Shown piece after piece: positions 13,501 through 24,200 of a DNA stretch of 64,000 bases; the first letter of the stretch is position 1; each line of letters begins with the position of its first letter. The stretch comes from Pithys albifrons albifrons (Eukaryota > Chordata > Aves > Passeriformes > Thamnophilidae): assembly GCF_047495875.1 (NCBI RefSeq), contig NC_092463.1, positions 25,099,224 to 25,163,223 of the forward strand. The letters are read 5' to 3'. The notes below the pieces were generated by a model. The model searched no databases. It was not told the DNA's origin and was given only the letters and a program-made list of their open reading frames with translations. Made by a program: the position numbers and the translations under genes.

Positions 13501-13873
13501 AATAAATCCCTTGGGAATTTGTGGGGGTGACAGTGTGTGTGTGGATCTCAAGGTCTGAGGTGATTGATAAGTGCTTCCTTAAGGACCAGAGAACCACCTG
13601 TAGGATGTGTAACCAGTAGAATCTTTCCATGTGTGTTAGGTGAACTACTGACTAATAGTGTACTGGCATGTTATGTGCAGGAGTAGACAAAAGTGAAGCT
13701 GTTACTAAAAATAAAGTCCTTTGTCTTCGGTGAGCCTTCTGATAACACTGCAGCCTGAGTTGTCTCTGACTGCTGCTAAACTAATCTAAATTACCCCAAT
13801 AGGAATTGTGAATTTTAATTTTTCACTGCACCTTCAGCTGGCTTTCTCTCATTTAAGGTGACCAAATATTTTG
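10523..13873. other. Unique AT-rich sequence with one strong hairpin
   Basis: No gene is supported. The longest open frame (12514-12927, 137 codons) has no recognisable domain and is within chance expectation for this composition. A nested inverted repeat at 11121-11199 is the only structured element seen. An A-rich run (11 A) lies near 13481-13493. Confidence 0.5.
11121..11199. repeat. Nested inverted repeat (hairpin)
   Basis: AGGCT/AGCCT form a small hairpin at 11121-11135. To its right is a larger one. CAGTG (11136-11140) faces CACTG (11195-11199). GGTCTGGGC (11140-11148) faces GCCCAGACC (11182-11190). CAGAAAGAT (11158-11166) faces ATCTTTCTG (11171-11179) around an ATTC loop. The two 9-bp perfect arms are separated by a 9/2-nt internal loop. 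It could be a degraded palindromic DNA transposon, a structured RNA, or coincidence. Confidence 0.55.
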
Positions 13874-13878
13874 GATTT
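13874..13878. repeat. Target-site duplication, left copy (GATTT)
   Basis: GATTT lies directly before the TGT terminus of the LTR and is repeated exactly at 14733-14737 after the terminal ACA. Confidence 0.8.
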
Positions 13879-14035
13879 TGTCTTGGTTTGAGGGGAACAA
13901 CCAAAATGTTTACCCACAAGCGGGGGAGGGGGCCTCCTCCACAATAATCACGCCACTCTTTATCAGATTTAAGAAAAGGAATTTTAATGCAAGAAGGATA
14001 ACTGTTCTTAACTGATATATATATATGTGTGTGTG

Positions 14036-14073
<38 letters not shown>

Positions 14074-14732
14074 AACAGGCTAGTGCAAACCGCTTCCCCA
14101 ACACCACAAGAGAAAGGAAAAGAAAACAGCAACAACAACAAAAAAACCCAGCACGTGTTTCCTCCGGGAGGAAAGTTATACTTAAGCAGTGTCAAATGTC
14201 ACAGTCCGGCTGGCTGCGGAGTGAGTTCCCAGTAGTTCCCAGTCCCTCTCCAGCGAGACAGACGAGTGGTTAGCTCTCAGATGAACTCTGTGTGTCATGT
14301 CCGAAATGAAGGAGAAAGAAAGCTGAAAGTGGGGAACCACCGCGTGTCCTGCAAAAGCAGCTGCAAACCTCTCTCTCCTGGGTCACTGCCCCAGCTGGGG
14401 CGGGCAGGCCGTGACAGTGCAGGCGGTGGTGAGACTGGAACAGAGGCCGGGATCCCAGATGCAGGAACCAGGAGAAACAGCCGCGACAAGGAGAAAAAAA
14501 CACAGCGTCTCAGCCAGAAGCCCTAGCAGTAGCCAGCAGAGCAGCTTCCCTCCTCGGCAGCCGCCTCTCCCGAGTTCAACCGAGCTAAGAAGGGAAAGAT
14601 GTCCCCAAAAACAAAAGAGACAAACCTGCCCCCATCCAAGTGATCAGCAGTTAACTACTTCTTTTGTTAACTGCTGGCATGGGCAGTTACTGGCAGGGGA
14701 GAGAATTTACATAATAATCCCAAACTACAACA
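13879..14732 (-). mobile_element. Solo LTR of an endogenous retrovirus, 854 bp
   Basis: The block begins TGTCTTGGTTTGAGGGG and ends CCCAAACTACAACA. It therefore has the TG...CA ends of an LTR with weakly inverted termini, and exact 5-bp duplications (GATTT) flank it. It is GC- and CpG-rich in AT-rich surroundings, which suggests limited decay. The likely sense strand is minus: read that way, an ATTAAA-like poly(A) signal (plus ~13981-13986) lies about 100 bp before the end. A TA/TG microsatellite is embedded at 14013-14072. No internal retroviral genes flank it, so it is a recombinant solo LTR. A 5-bp duplication fits an ERVL-like family, but the family is not certain. Short open frames inside it are not genes. 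Confidence 0.8.
14013..14072. repeat. (TA)n/(TG)n microsatellite inside the LTR
   Basis: Alternating TA, then TGTGTGTG, then a long TA run of about 30 bp. It lies wholly within the solo LTR and gives rise to Tyr-Ile and His-Thr repeats in several spurious open frames on both strands. Confidence 0.95.
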
Positions 14733-14737
14733 GATTT
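14733..14737. repeat. Target-site duplication, right copy (GATTT)
   Basis: Exact match to 13874-13878, directly after the terminal ACA of the LTR. Confidence 0.8.
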
Positions 14738-17214
14738 CTTTCCAGTTTTCTTAGGAATACTGACCTTCACCTTTTTTTCCTAAGTGGAAAAGTATCTTGA
14801 TGGTTTAAGCCATTTTCTTACCTTTCTCAGGTTCTGACTTGCTATTTGTCAGGCTCTTTCAAAAACCTGTAACGTCTAGAAGGATTTCCCCATGGAATCA
14901 TATATCTTGTATGTTTTTATGCATCAGTGTCCATTATTGAGTGGCTAAAGGTGAAGGAAAAAAAGGAATGGGGAACAAATGAAGTTCTTAATTTCCAACA
15001 TTAATATGATGTTGCCTTTATAGAAAATATGGACTCATGAATCAAGTTATGATTTGGACTGAGGCGCAATGTGGGATATTATAACATGCCTCTAAAAAGA
15101 GGAAGTGATAAAGAGGTGACACAGCTATACAATTCGTCTGAAAGTTTGAATAATGGATCCAGATGAAGGATGTTTAGAGCACAAAATTCAAATCTTAAGT
15201 AGTTAACTTCAATAGAAATAACACATGAGTTTTATATATTCATATATACACACCCACACACATATACACATACATATATATACACACACACACACACATA
15301 CATGCATACATACATATGTATACACAGACACACACAGACACACACACACAGAGACACACATATATACATATATGTAAAATGCATAATGCAGCAAAAATTT
15401 AGTATGAAAAAACCCCAAATCTATTGCAGATCTGAGGCTGGTGAAAAAGAGCATATTTATTGATCGGATACAGCCCTGCCAGTTTCCATAGCAGATGACC
15501 TGACTATAAGTGTGACAGATGCTGGGTAGAAGCTTTAAGTAGCAGTAGTGAGAAGTTATGAAGAATATTAGAAACAGCCTCCAAAGTGAAGGTCTGCTGC
15601 ATGTTTCTCAGTTCAATAGTTGATTATTTCCTAAAAATCAGAATATGCTGTTTTTATTAGAGTGCTTAGTCTACTAAAAAGAGATATCTCTTACTATCAA
15701 GGAAACAGTAGAATCATTAAAAAACAAAAACAATAAGCCCATTAGAGAACAAGACTAAGTCTTGTCAGCTAAACATATATGAATTACAGAAACATAACAA
15801 ATGCAAAATAATTCAATTACTTTTTGGGATAATATCCAATATAAATATTTAACGATGAAAACATATACACATCTTACTTAACTGCAAGACAAAGTGAGTC
15901 AGCCAAATATAAAATTAGTTGTGACTAGAAGACTGTCTCAGAACAATTACCTTCATGATAAAAAATTGTGACATTGTCACAATATAAATTTGTAAATAAC
16001 ATATAGTCATAACATTTATGCAGTAAAAAAGGTAAATGGTGCAAGATAATTTGCTTTGCAAAACGAAGAAAAGTTTCTTTCATCTCACAGATGCTTCTGG
16101 AGAAAATAGAGACCTGAAATAGCAGGCTAAGGGAAAAAAGACATTGCATTCTATTCCATGCAGGCATCCTTGGTTTTGGTTTTTTGGGGTTTTTTTTGTT
16201 TGTTTGGGTTTTTTTATGAACATCAGCTTGCATTCTATGTCAACAACAACCTACAACATATCCTTCTAAAATTCTGAGCAAAGGGTATTTTATGAAAAAT
16301 TCACTCTGATTGTAACACGCATCATGAAACAATACAGTTAAGTTCATCTACTATTTTAAAAACATGCAGGAAAATTTAAGATGCATGTGATTTCTTGCTC
16401 TTAAGCCATCTAAAAAATGTTCAACAGACACTAAGAACTTGCCCATTAACTCAGGACACCACATGCTGCCTAACTATGCTTTTTGGGACAAATCAAGTTA
16501 TGAAGGTTTATCATAAGAGAATGCCAAACCCCTTGATTTGACGATTCTTTTAATCTTCATCATCTCTTATGTTTAGGGGCACTTCTACACAGCAGGTACA
16601 GAGAGCCATACTGTGTCTGTCTACACAGAATCCCAAATCCACATCTAAATAGGAGCTTGATACACCAAATTCTGAGACTGGATGGGGCCAGAAGCAATAA
16701 TTAATTTCCTGAGTGGACAGAATATTTGATGAATGACTGTACAATCAACAGCTCCTTTGACAATAGCTCTGCTAATGGAGAAAGGAGCACCCCACTACAC
16801 ACTCTCTAGGGGATAATCTTGTCTTCACAGCTCTGCCAGTGGAAGCTGCTGTATGAGAACTCCCATATTTACTTCATGCAGTAAGGAATACGATTGTGAG
16901 TCAGTGAAGATAATCTAAATGAACCTGGCTGATTTCTCAGAGGATATGAGTGTGTCATTTGTTCCCAGGCAGTCTATGGGGACAGTGATACATACCTTGC
17001 CTGCAATTGTAAGTAATAGAAGAAGTAAAACCTTCATTAACATGGCTGTTTAATATCAGAAAGAGTGCCTTTTCACTGCCTAAGGAACTTATAATTCCTG
17101 AAAATGGTGTGAGAAAATAAGCTTATTCACCTCCTTGGTATTTCCTATCAGCTTTCACCCCTTCACGACGCAGGTTTTTGCTTATCCTTTGCTTCAGGTA
17201 CTTTGATATATTGT
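14738..17214. other. Unique AT-rich sequence
   Basis: No gene is supported. It contains a compound CA/TA microsatellite (15232-15376) and a T-rich stretch with G interruptions near 16173-16217. Open frames here are short and lack recognisable domains. Confidence 0.55.
15232..15376. repeat. Compound (CA)n/(TA)n microsatellite
   Basis: About 145 bp of interrupted CA, TACA, CAGA and TATA units. It generates Cys/Val-rich repeats in a spurious minus-strand open frame. Confidence 0.95.
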
Positions 17215-17222
17215 ATACGGAG
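17215..17222. repeat. Candidate LINE target-site duplication, left copy
   Basis: ATACGGAG at 17215-17222 is repeated exactly at 21217-21224. The right copy begins where the tail of the LINE ends. The left copy lies 3 nt from the predicted ribozyme cleavage site. Eight bases is short, and CGGAG could also pair with CTCCG just inside the element, so this is a candidate only. Confidence 0.5.
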
Positions 17223-17225
17223 TCT

Positions 17226-17369
17226 CTTCTCCGGGGACACCCCCTTGTCGCGGGGGAGAAGCTTGCGTGCCCTCATGAGGTTGAGAGCTATGCTGGAGGT
17301 GGTTTGTGCCACCGGTAGGGTCTCCCATGCTAGACAGGTCTCAGCTGAAGGGTCAGACAAAGTGTGTCC
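17226..17369 (+). ncRNA. Candidate HDV-like self-cleaving ribozyme at the LINE 5' end
   Basis: The strand can be drawn in the nested double-pseudoknot order of HDV-like ribozymes. P1 is CTTCTCC (17226-17232) with GGAGAAG (17255-17261). P2 is GGACAC (17235-17240) with GTGTCC (17364-17369). P3 is CCC (17241-17243) with GGG (17252-17254). L3 is CTTGTCGC, matching the U-N-N-U-C-G pattern of HDV L3. P4 is a long hairpin: GCCCT/AGGGT (17269-17273/17349-17353), GTTGAG/CTCAGC (17280-17285/17340-17345), AGCTATG/CATGCT, GGAG/CTCC and GTGG/CCAC. J4/2 offers C17358 followed by AAA, as expected for the catalytic C. P1.1 is weak (one pair only) and the first base would be C rather than the usual G. Such ribozymes are known at RTE and R2 5' ends, where they trim the transcript; activity here is inferred. 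Confidence 0.5.
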
Positions 17370-17984
17370 ACGGGCAGGATGGGCTCGCTAGCCATCTGGC
17401 AACCATCCTAGGAGAAGGACAACTCCGACCCCAAACCCAGGCAGGTGGAGCTCGTTTAGCCCTGTAAGGCCATCCATTTAAGAGAAGGATACTTTAACCA
17501 AACCTACGTCCTGAGGTATTCGCTGTCACCGTCCAAGCTCGCTAGGCCGTGGCAGATGAACCTTAGGAGTAAGGGGTGGGGCCAGTTCTGCGCACGCTGT
17601 GCCTCACCTAAAAAATCCATTGCGCAGGCTTGAAGGGTTCACCCACATTGCAAAGCCCTGTAGCGACAGGTGAGGGTCGAAAACGGCAGGTGATAGGAAG
17701 CAGCTGGAAGCCGCAGACCCAACCCTGCATGCAGGCAGTTTCAGGATATGGGTCATTAGATACTTGACCCTGGAGATGACAGTCTCTTGCGGCAGCATCC
17801 TGAATGACCAAGCAGCCTTTTCTAGGGACAGCACTGCTTGCTCCACACGGAGAGGGGCCTAGCAAAGGTGGCCTAAACAAAGCTCATCTCCACACCCGGT
17901 TGGATAACCGCGGCCAACCGGCATCTTCCATGCGGTCAAACAAAAACAAAGAGATTTCAAAGGCATACACCTGCCTGCAAAGGT

Positions 17985-20900
17985 GTGCTCAAACTAACAC
18001 TCGCATGTTGGAACATCAGAACCATGCTTGATACTGGGGATAGTGGATGTCCTGAGCATTGTTCTGCTCTAATTGCCCACAAACTGTCATGGCTCAACAT
18101 TGACATTGCTGCTCTCAGTGAAGTTCGTCTTCATGAGGAAGGCAGCCTTAAAGAACATGGTGCTGGCTACACACTCTACTGGTCAGGCAAACCCAAAACC
18201 GAAAGACACCTTTCAGAAGTTGGCTTCATGATTAAAAACTCCATTGCCTCCAAACTTGAAAATCTGCCGACAGGTCATTCTGATCGCATTATGTCCTTAC
18301 GCCTCCCTCTACACAACAAGTAGTTCTTTTTAGCGTATATGCCCCAACTCTCCAAGCTGACCCAGCGGAAAAAGACAAATTCTACACAGACCTGCGCTGC
18401 CTCACCCAAAATGTTCCTGCAGATGATAAGATCATAATCCTTGGTGACTTCAACGCCAGAGTAGGTAAGAATTCTGAAGCCTGGAAAGGAGTCCTGGGCA
18501 AGCATGGCATTGGAAACTGCAATGACAACGGACGCCTCCTGCTAGAGTTTTGCGCAGAACGGCAGCTCACCATCACCAACACTATCTTTAAAGAGAAAGA
18601 CAGCCTGAAGACAACCTGGATGCATCCTCGATCCAAGCACTGGCATCTCATTGACTGTATCTTAGTACAACAGAGAAATGTCAGTGATGTCCGTCATACT
18701 CGAGTGATGCCGAGTGCAGAATGTCAAACAGACCACCGCCTTGTGCACTGCAAACTTAACCTCCACTTCAAGCCCAAACCTAAGAGAGGCAGCATTCCAA
18801 GGAGGAGGCTCCAAGTCAGCAATCTTCAAACAGCCACAGTGAGAGACAGCTTCCAGGTAAACCTTCAAACTAAACTTAAAGATAATCCCATAGATCCCTC
18901 TCCTGAAGCGCTTTGGCAACATATTAAAAGTTGCATCCTGCAGTCCTCTGAAGAGTCCCTAGGGTTCTCTTCCAAGAAAAACAAAGACTGGTTTGATGAG
19001 AACAATCAAGAGATCCAGGAATTGCTGAAGAAGAAGAGAACTGCTCACCAAGCACATCTTGCTCAGCCATCTTGCCATATAAAAAAAGCCGCCTTTCGTC
19101 TTGCATGCAGCAAGCTCCAACAGAAACTTCGAGACATCCAGAACAAATGGTGGCTCGACCTAGCAGAAAAGACACAACTATGCGCAGGTTTGGGTGATGA
19201 AAGAGGATTCTATGAGGCCCTGAAAACAGTGTATGGACCCACACACCAGGTTCAAAGCCCCCTACTCAGTGCAGATGGTCAACTGCTTCTAACAGATAAA
19301 ACCTCCATCCTGAACCGATGGTCTGAGCACTTTCAGACTCTCTTCAGTGCCAACCGTGTAGTCCAAGGCTCAGCAATTCAGCACATTACACAACAACCGG
19401 TGAAACATGAATTGGATGCAGACCCTACTATGGGAGAGATACTCAAGGCCATACAACAGGTGAAAACCGGCAAGGCAGCTGGGGTTGATGGAATTCCACC
19501 TGAAATCTGGAAGCATGGAGGTCAAGCACTCCATGCCAAATTCCACGAGCTTGTTGTACATTGCTGGGAACAAGGGGAACTACCGCCAGATCTCCGTGAT
19601 GCATTCATCATCACCCTGTACAAGAAGAAAGGAGAAAAATCAGACTGCTCAAATTACCGAGGTATTACTTTGCTCTCCATTGCAGGTAAAATCCTTGCAA
19701 GAATACTTCTGAACAGATTAGTACCCACTATTGCAGAAGATCTTCTACCTGAAAGCTAGTGTGGTTTCAGAGCCAATAGGAGCACCACAGACATGGTGTT
19801 TGTTCTCAGACAACTGCAAGAGAAGTGTAGGGAACAGAACAAAGGTCTCTATGTAACCTTCGTTGACCTCACCAAAGCTTTCGACACTGTGAGCAGAAAA
19901 GGCCTGTGGCAGATCTTGGAACGTTTAGGATGTCCCCCCAAGTTCTTCAAAATGATCATCCTGCTACATGAGGATCAGCGTGGACAAGTCAGATATGGCA
20001 ATGCACTTGCTGAGCCTTTTCCAATAACCAATGGTGTGAAACAAGGTTGCGTTCTTGCACCAACTCTATTCACAATCTTCTTCAGCATGATGCTCCAAAG
20101 AGCCACAGCAGACCTCGATAAAGAAAACGGCATCTACATTCGATATCGTACCAATGGAAACCTATTCAACCTAAGGCGACTGAAGGCCCACACCAAGACC
20201 CTGAATCACCTTGTCCGTGAGCTGCTTTTTGCTAATGATGCCGCCCTCGTTGCTCACACAGAAGCAGCTCTGCAGCACTTAACATCCTGCTTTGCAGAGG
20301 CTGCTGAGCTTTTTGGACTGGAAGTCAGCCTGAAGAAGACAGAAGTTCTCTACCAACCTCCACCTCAAGAAGTCTTCCATCATCCTCACATCACCATAGG
20401 CAATTCAGAGCTTAAGTCAGTCCAGCAGTTCACCTATCTGGGAAGTATCATTTCCTCAGGCGGTAAGATTGACAAAGAGATAGACAACAGGCTGGCAAAA
20501 GCATACAGAGCCTTCGGAAAACTCCATAAAAGAGTCTGGTCCAATAAACACCTGAAGAAAAGTACAAAGATTAGTGTCTACAGAGCCATTGTACTGTCTA
20601 CTCTTTTATATGGGTCTGAATCCTGGGTCATCTACTGCCACCACCTGCAGCTTCTTGAACGCTTCCATCAGCACTGCCTCCGTTCAATCCTAAACATCCA
20701 CTGGTCTGATTATGTGACCAATGTGTCTGTTCTTGAACAGGCAGGGGTCACCAGTATCGAGGCCATGCTGATGAGAACGCAGCTGTGCTGGGCAGGGCAC
20801 GTCTCCAGGATGGAGGATCACCGCCTCCCGAAGATTGTGCTCTATGGTGAACTCGCCACTGGCTGCCGCAAGAGAGGAGCCCCGAAGAGATACAAGGACT

Positions 20901-21175
20901 CCCTGAAACAACACCTCAGCCTTGGCCATATTGACTGCCACCACTGGTCCACTCCGGCCTCCAATCAGGATTCATGGAGACACACCATTCACGACGCTGC
21001 TGCTTCCTTTGAGAATGCATGGAGAGTCAGTCTTGAGGAGAAAAGACAACGCAGAAAGAACCGTTCCTTGCCAATGTCACCTGGGGAGACGTTCCGCTGT
21101 GCCTTTTGTGACCGGACCTGCCTATCCCGTATCGGCCTTTTTAGCCACCAGCACGCTTGCAGCAAGCGTGGGTAG
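17985..21175 (+). pseudogene. RTE LINE ORF: endonuclease-reverse transcriptase, inactivated
   Basis: The reading frame begins upstream of a CWNIRTM motif (no certain start codon). It shows the endonuclease signatures in order: CWNIRT, SEVRL, a VYAP, LGDFNARVG (~18440), HxLID and DHRLVHC (~18730). The reverse transcriptase follows, with NYRGITLLS, GFRANRSTTD, motif A FVDLTKAFD (Asp at 19865-19867), motif B NGVKQGCVLAPTLF and motif C. The thumb region has YLGSIISSGG. The C-terminus has a C-x2-C-x12-H-x3-C finger with SRIGLFSH. It is broken in three places. A frame change occurs at about 18318-18320, where the HNK codons end in TAG. A TAG follows LLPES at 19757-19759, where Gln is likely ancestral (a C-to-T change). 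Motif C reads FANDAAL rather than FADD (AAT at 20234-20236), so a metal-binding Asp is lost. The normal product would nick DNA and prime cDNA synthesis on the nick. Confidence 0.92.
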
Positions 21176-21189
21176 TGCCCTTCTCAAAT

Positions 21190-21203
21190 CTTCGTTCGCG
21201 AAG
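21190..21203 (+). promoter_or_regulatory. 3'-tail hairpin of the LINE (probable RT recognition signal)
   Basis: CTTCG pairs with CGAAG around a TTCG tetraloop just 15 nt after the LINE stop codon. The matching site in the SINE tail (38342-38355) keeps CTTC/GAAG pairing although the loop has changed. A shared 3' end between LINE and SINE is the usual basis for recognition by the LINE reverse transcriptase, so this is a reasonable candidate for that signal. Confidence 0.5.
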
Positions 21204-21216
21204 CCTGACCATGAAG

Positions 21217-21224
21217 ATACGGAG
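21217..21224. repeat. Candidate LINE target-site duplication, right copy
   Basis: ATACGGAG, identical to 17215-17222, directly follows the ATGAAG tail of the LINE. Confidence 0.5.
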
Positions 21225-24200
21225 CCTAGTTGCCCACAAGGCTGTAGGCATCCAGGCACATAGAGCCTGATGTACTATCACTACTAAGATCTTGTGTGAA
21301 TCTAGCTACAAATTCTTCAGAAAATAAGCTCTGTGCATATATTTTAATGGTATCAGACATCTAAAACTCATTAGTGTATTATATTTAGTTTGCTAGAGGT
21401 CACTTGTAAATTATAGCTTTGCTTATAGAGTAGGAAAGAAATGAATTGTTAGAAGGTGGAAATCAGAAAAACAAACATGAAGAAAAGAGGCATTTTATCT
21501 TCTTTAGTTCCCTGTGAAAAGTTGTGCATGTCACTTTACAGTGAAATTTACATATTGGTCTTTTAAAACATACAGTGCAGAGTAACCTGTGAAAATAACA
21601 TCCCACTTCTCTTCAGACCACAATCATCAGTCTCCCCTTCAGGTACAAATGCTTCAATCAACCATTTGAAATAAAGTAAAAATTAAGCTGATTCTTAACA
21701 CCCCAATAGAGAATGGCACAGTACAGATTCTTCTGTGAGACCTCTCTAAGCATCCCTTCAGATATTATGATTTGAGCAAGAACATCTAAAAATGAAATTC
21801 CATCAGGAAGTCAATGGGGAAAATACTACTGATTTTATTGTGACAAGAATTTCATACTCCTTTTTGTCAGCTGATATAAAGAGTTTCTTCAACAGTATCT
21901 CCTTCCTTTGTATATATGCATATTTGTGAAGTTGCAATTCATTGCACTAGCAGAAAGATTTCTAAGGAAGCAGGACCTAATATAAAAGAGTCACTTTTTC
22001 AAAGCAAGACTTCATGACTCTGAATAAAATTTATTAAATAAATACAATTTCCTACGTACAAGCTTATCATATATGGTAACTTATTTGTACAGACAAGACT
22101 GAACAGTCAAATATGTATCTGTCTGCTTTGAGCTCAGACATGTCTTTGCCCATGTAAATGGTCATAAAATATGGCATTTCAGTGCTAGATTTTTTAAAAA
22201 AAATTTTCCTCTAGTTTTGTCACAGAGCTTGGTCTCACTTTTGCTGATAGATATCCCCTCAAGTGCATCTGTTGCATTGATGTTGAGACTCCAATGTGGT
22301 ATGTGGATATGAAACTGTGAATGTATAAAATATTACACTAAATGTATGCAAGTTGGTAAAATCCAGTCACTTAGATACCCTATAAATAAATATTTCCCCT
22401 GCATATGTTTTCATATTTACCATTGTTACAATACTTTCTTACACACAGCATGGACTCCCTGCTTCTTACACCTTCAGAATACTTTCTACTTTACCATTCC
22501 TGTCTGAAGGACAAAACCAGGAAGGATTAATTTAAAATTTTTCTGTGTTTTCTTACTAGAGAAAATACATCACTCCCTTGGTGCTTGTAGGCTGCAGAAA
22601 GAACATGCAAACACAACTCTTATGGTCCCTCATAATGGTTTTGTGGCAGCCCTCAAGACATTGAGCTGTTTTTCTGAACTAGAGTGTTAATTTCAGCATC
22701 ATCATAATATTGGCTTTTGGGTTTGTTTTATCCTTTAACTGGCTTTTTGTACAAGCTGTAAAGGCTCCCTTTCAAAGGAATTAAACAATGAATATATTAT
22801 AACCATTTAGATGTTTTACTGGACTTTGTGCCAAGTCTTTTGAAATTAAACCCTGCCTGATCCCCTTGTATACTATGTGATCAAACATGGCCTGATGTCA
22901 TGACAACTTGCTGGGCCTTGTGTGATTTAGTTTACAGACAAGATGGAGCGTAAACTCATCATAAATGCCCACAGATTCATGTAAACAGAAATGGTGAAGT
23001 CACCCATAGCCAGTTTCTGCATGCTGAAGAACTATATGACTGAGTTAAGGTAGCCACAACAGTCTAGAACTAGGTGCTGTGCCCAGCTGTACAGGTAGAT
23101 ATCTTGGTAACAATGTTGGCTGTAAAATAAAGGAATAGGCACAGTTCAAGTAAGAGAGCTTTGCTTTCTTGTTCAACAGAACAAGAGATAATGGTCTCAA
23201 TTATCCTTCCAGGTCCTGCTGTGCAGCTATATTAGCTTTAGTGGCAACAAATGAACTACATTTGCCTGACTGCTTCTATCATCATAATAGTATGTAAAAA
23301 GCAAGTTTCTATGGTATTAAACTTCATCCAACTCAACCCACGCTGATCTGAACTGGTTAGTGAAGTGACATTATATGTGAACTGCAATTGGGAATGGGGG
23401 GGTGTCTCCACTGGTTTAGGCTCTCAAAGACTATGATCTTACTCACTAATTCTATGAAATGGGATAAATAATGTAGATAAAAGGATAGTATGTGCCCATT
23501 CTCTCCCTTGGTCCAGGACTTTCCTGTTTTATATAAAATTTATTCTGGCACTGGAAGACATCTCATCTGCCCAGCTGCTTATTTGCTCCCTGATCATATG
23601 GCTGTCATTGACATATTAGTATCATAGGGAAGAGCAATTGCATGACATGCATATCGCCTGGTGGGCATCTGTTGGTGGGATGTGACTCACACAAGTGGCC
23701 AGTTGCCTGGCTGAGATGGATTTCATGTTGCTTGCAGGAGAGGTGATCATCTGATAGGACAAAGCCTCAGCGTGTGTTTTCAGAACTTCCATAAGCCATC
23801 TGTGATCCATCCTGCAAATAATGAAGCTAGAATTTTACCTATGAGTTTTATCTGGTGAAGGTACAAAAGAATTGCCATGAACTACCTCCCACCTAATGTT
23901 GCAAAACAGTCTAAATACTTGATAGACCCACTGAATTGCAATAGAAGTAGGGCAAGTAATGTAGCAAGTCAGAAGATTTTACTTGAAATAGCCTTTCTAA
24001 TAAATATTTAATTTTATTATTGCCCTGGTTAACAGGTAAAGGCTGACTCTTGTCTCAGTTACTTTGATGGTAAATGACTCTAATTCCATAATAAGTGCTC
24101 ACTAGATGCCAACTTTACCTGGGCCAGCTGTAACAAAAAGCATTTTTACACTGTCAAAAATTGTTCTGACTTTAAATCTTATAATGTAAAGCTCAGTGAA

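Larger units (their letters stand above)
17223..21216 (+). mobile_element. Full-length RTE-superfamily LINE (non-LTR retrotransposon)
   Basis: About 4.0 kb, GC-richer and more CpG-rich than its flanks. In order it has a structured 5' leader with an HDV-ribozyme-like fold (17226-17369), a leader to ~17980, and an apurinic-type endonuclease region (17985 to ~18770). A reverse transcriptase region (~19400-20480) and a C-terminal C2HC finger ending at the stop codon at 21173-21175 follow. The 3' UTR is only ~40 bp, with a CTTCG-TTCG-CGAAG hairpin and a short ATGAAG-type tail. A very short 3' UTR and microsatellite-like tail are typical of RTE elements. Unlike the CR1 copies here it keeps its 5' end. 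It is dead: one frameshift, one nonsense codon and a lost catalytic Asp. It may belong to the AviRTE group known from some birds and filarial nematodes, but that needs a database comparison. Confidence 0.9.

Noticed and set aside
14025..14800. Open frames in the GC-rich block as host exons
   Set aside because: They lie inside the solo LTR, overlap on both strands, and show no domains.
15209..15454. Cys/Val-rich minus-strand frame
   Set aside because: Produced by the CA/TA microsatellite.
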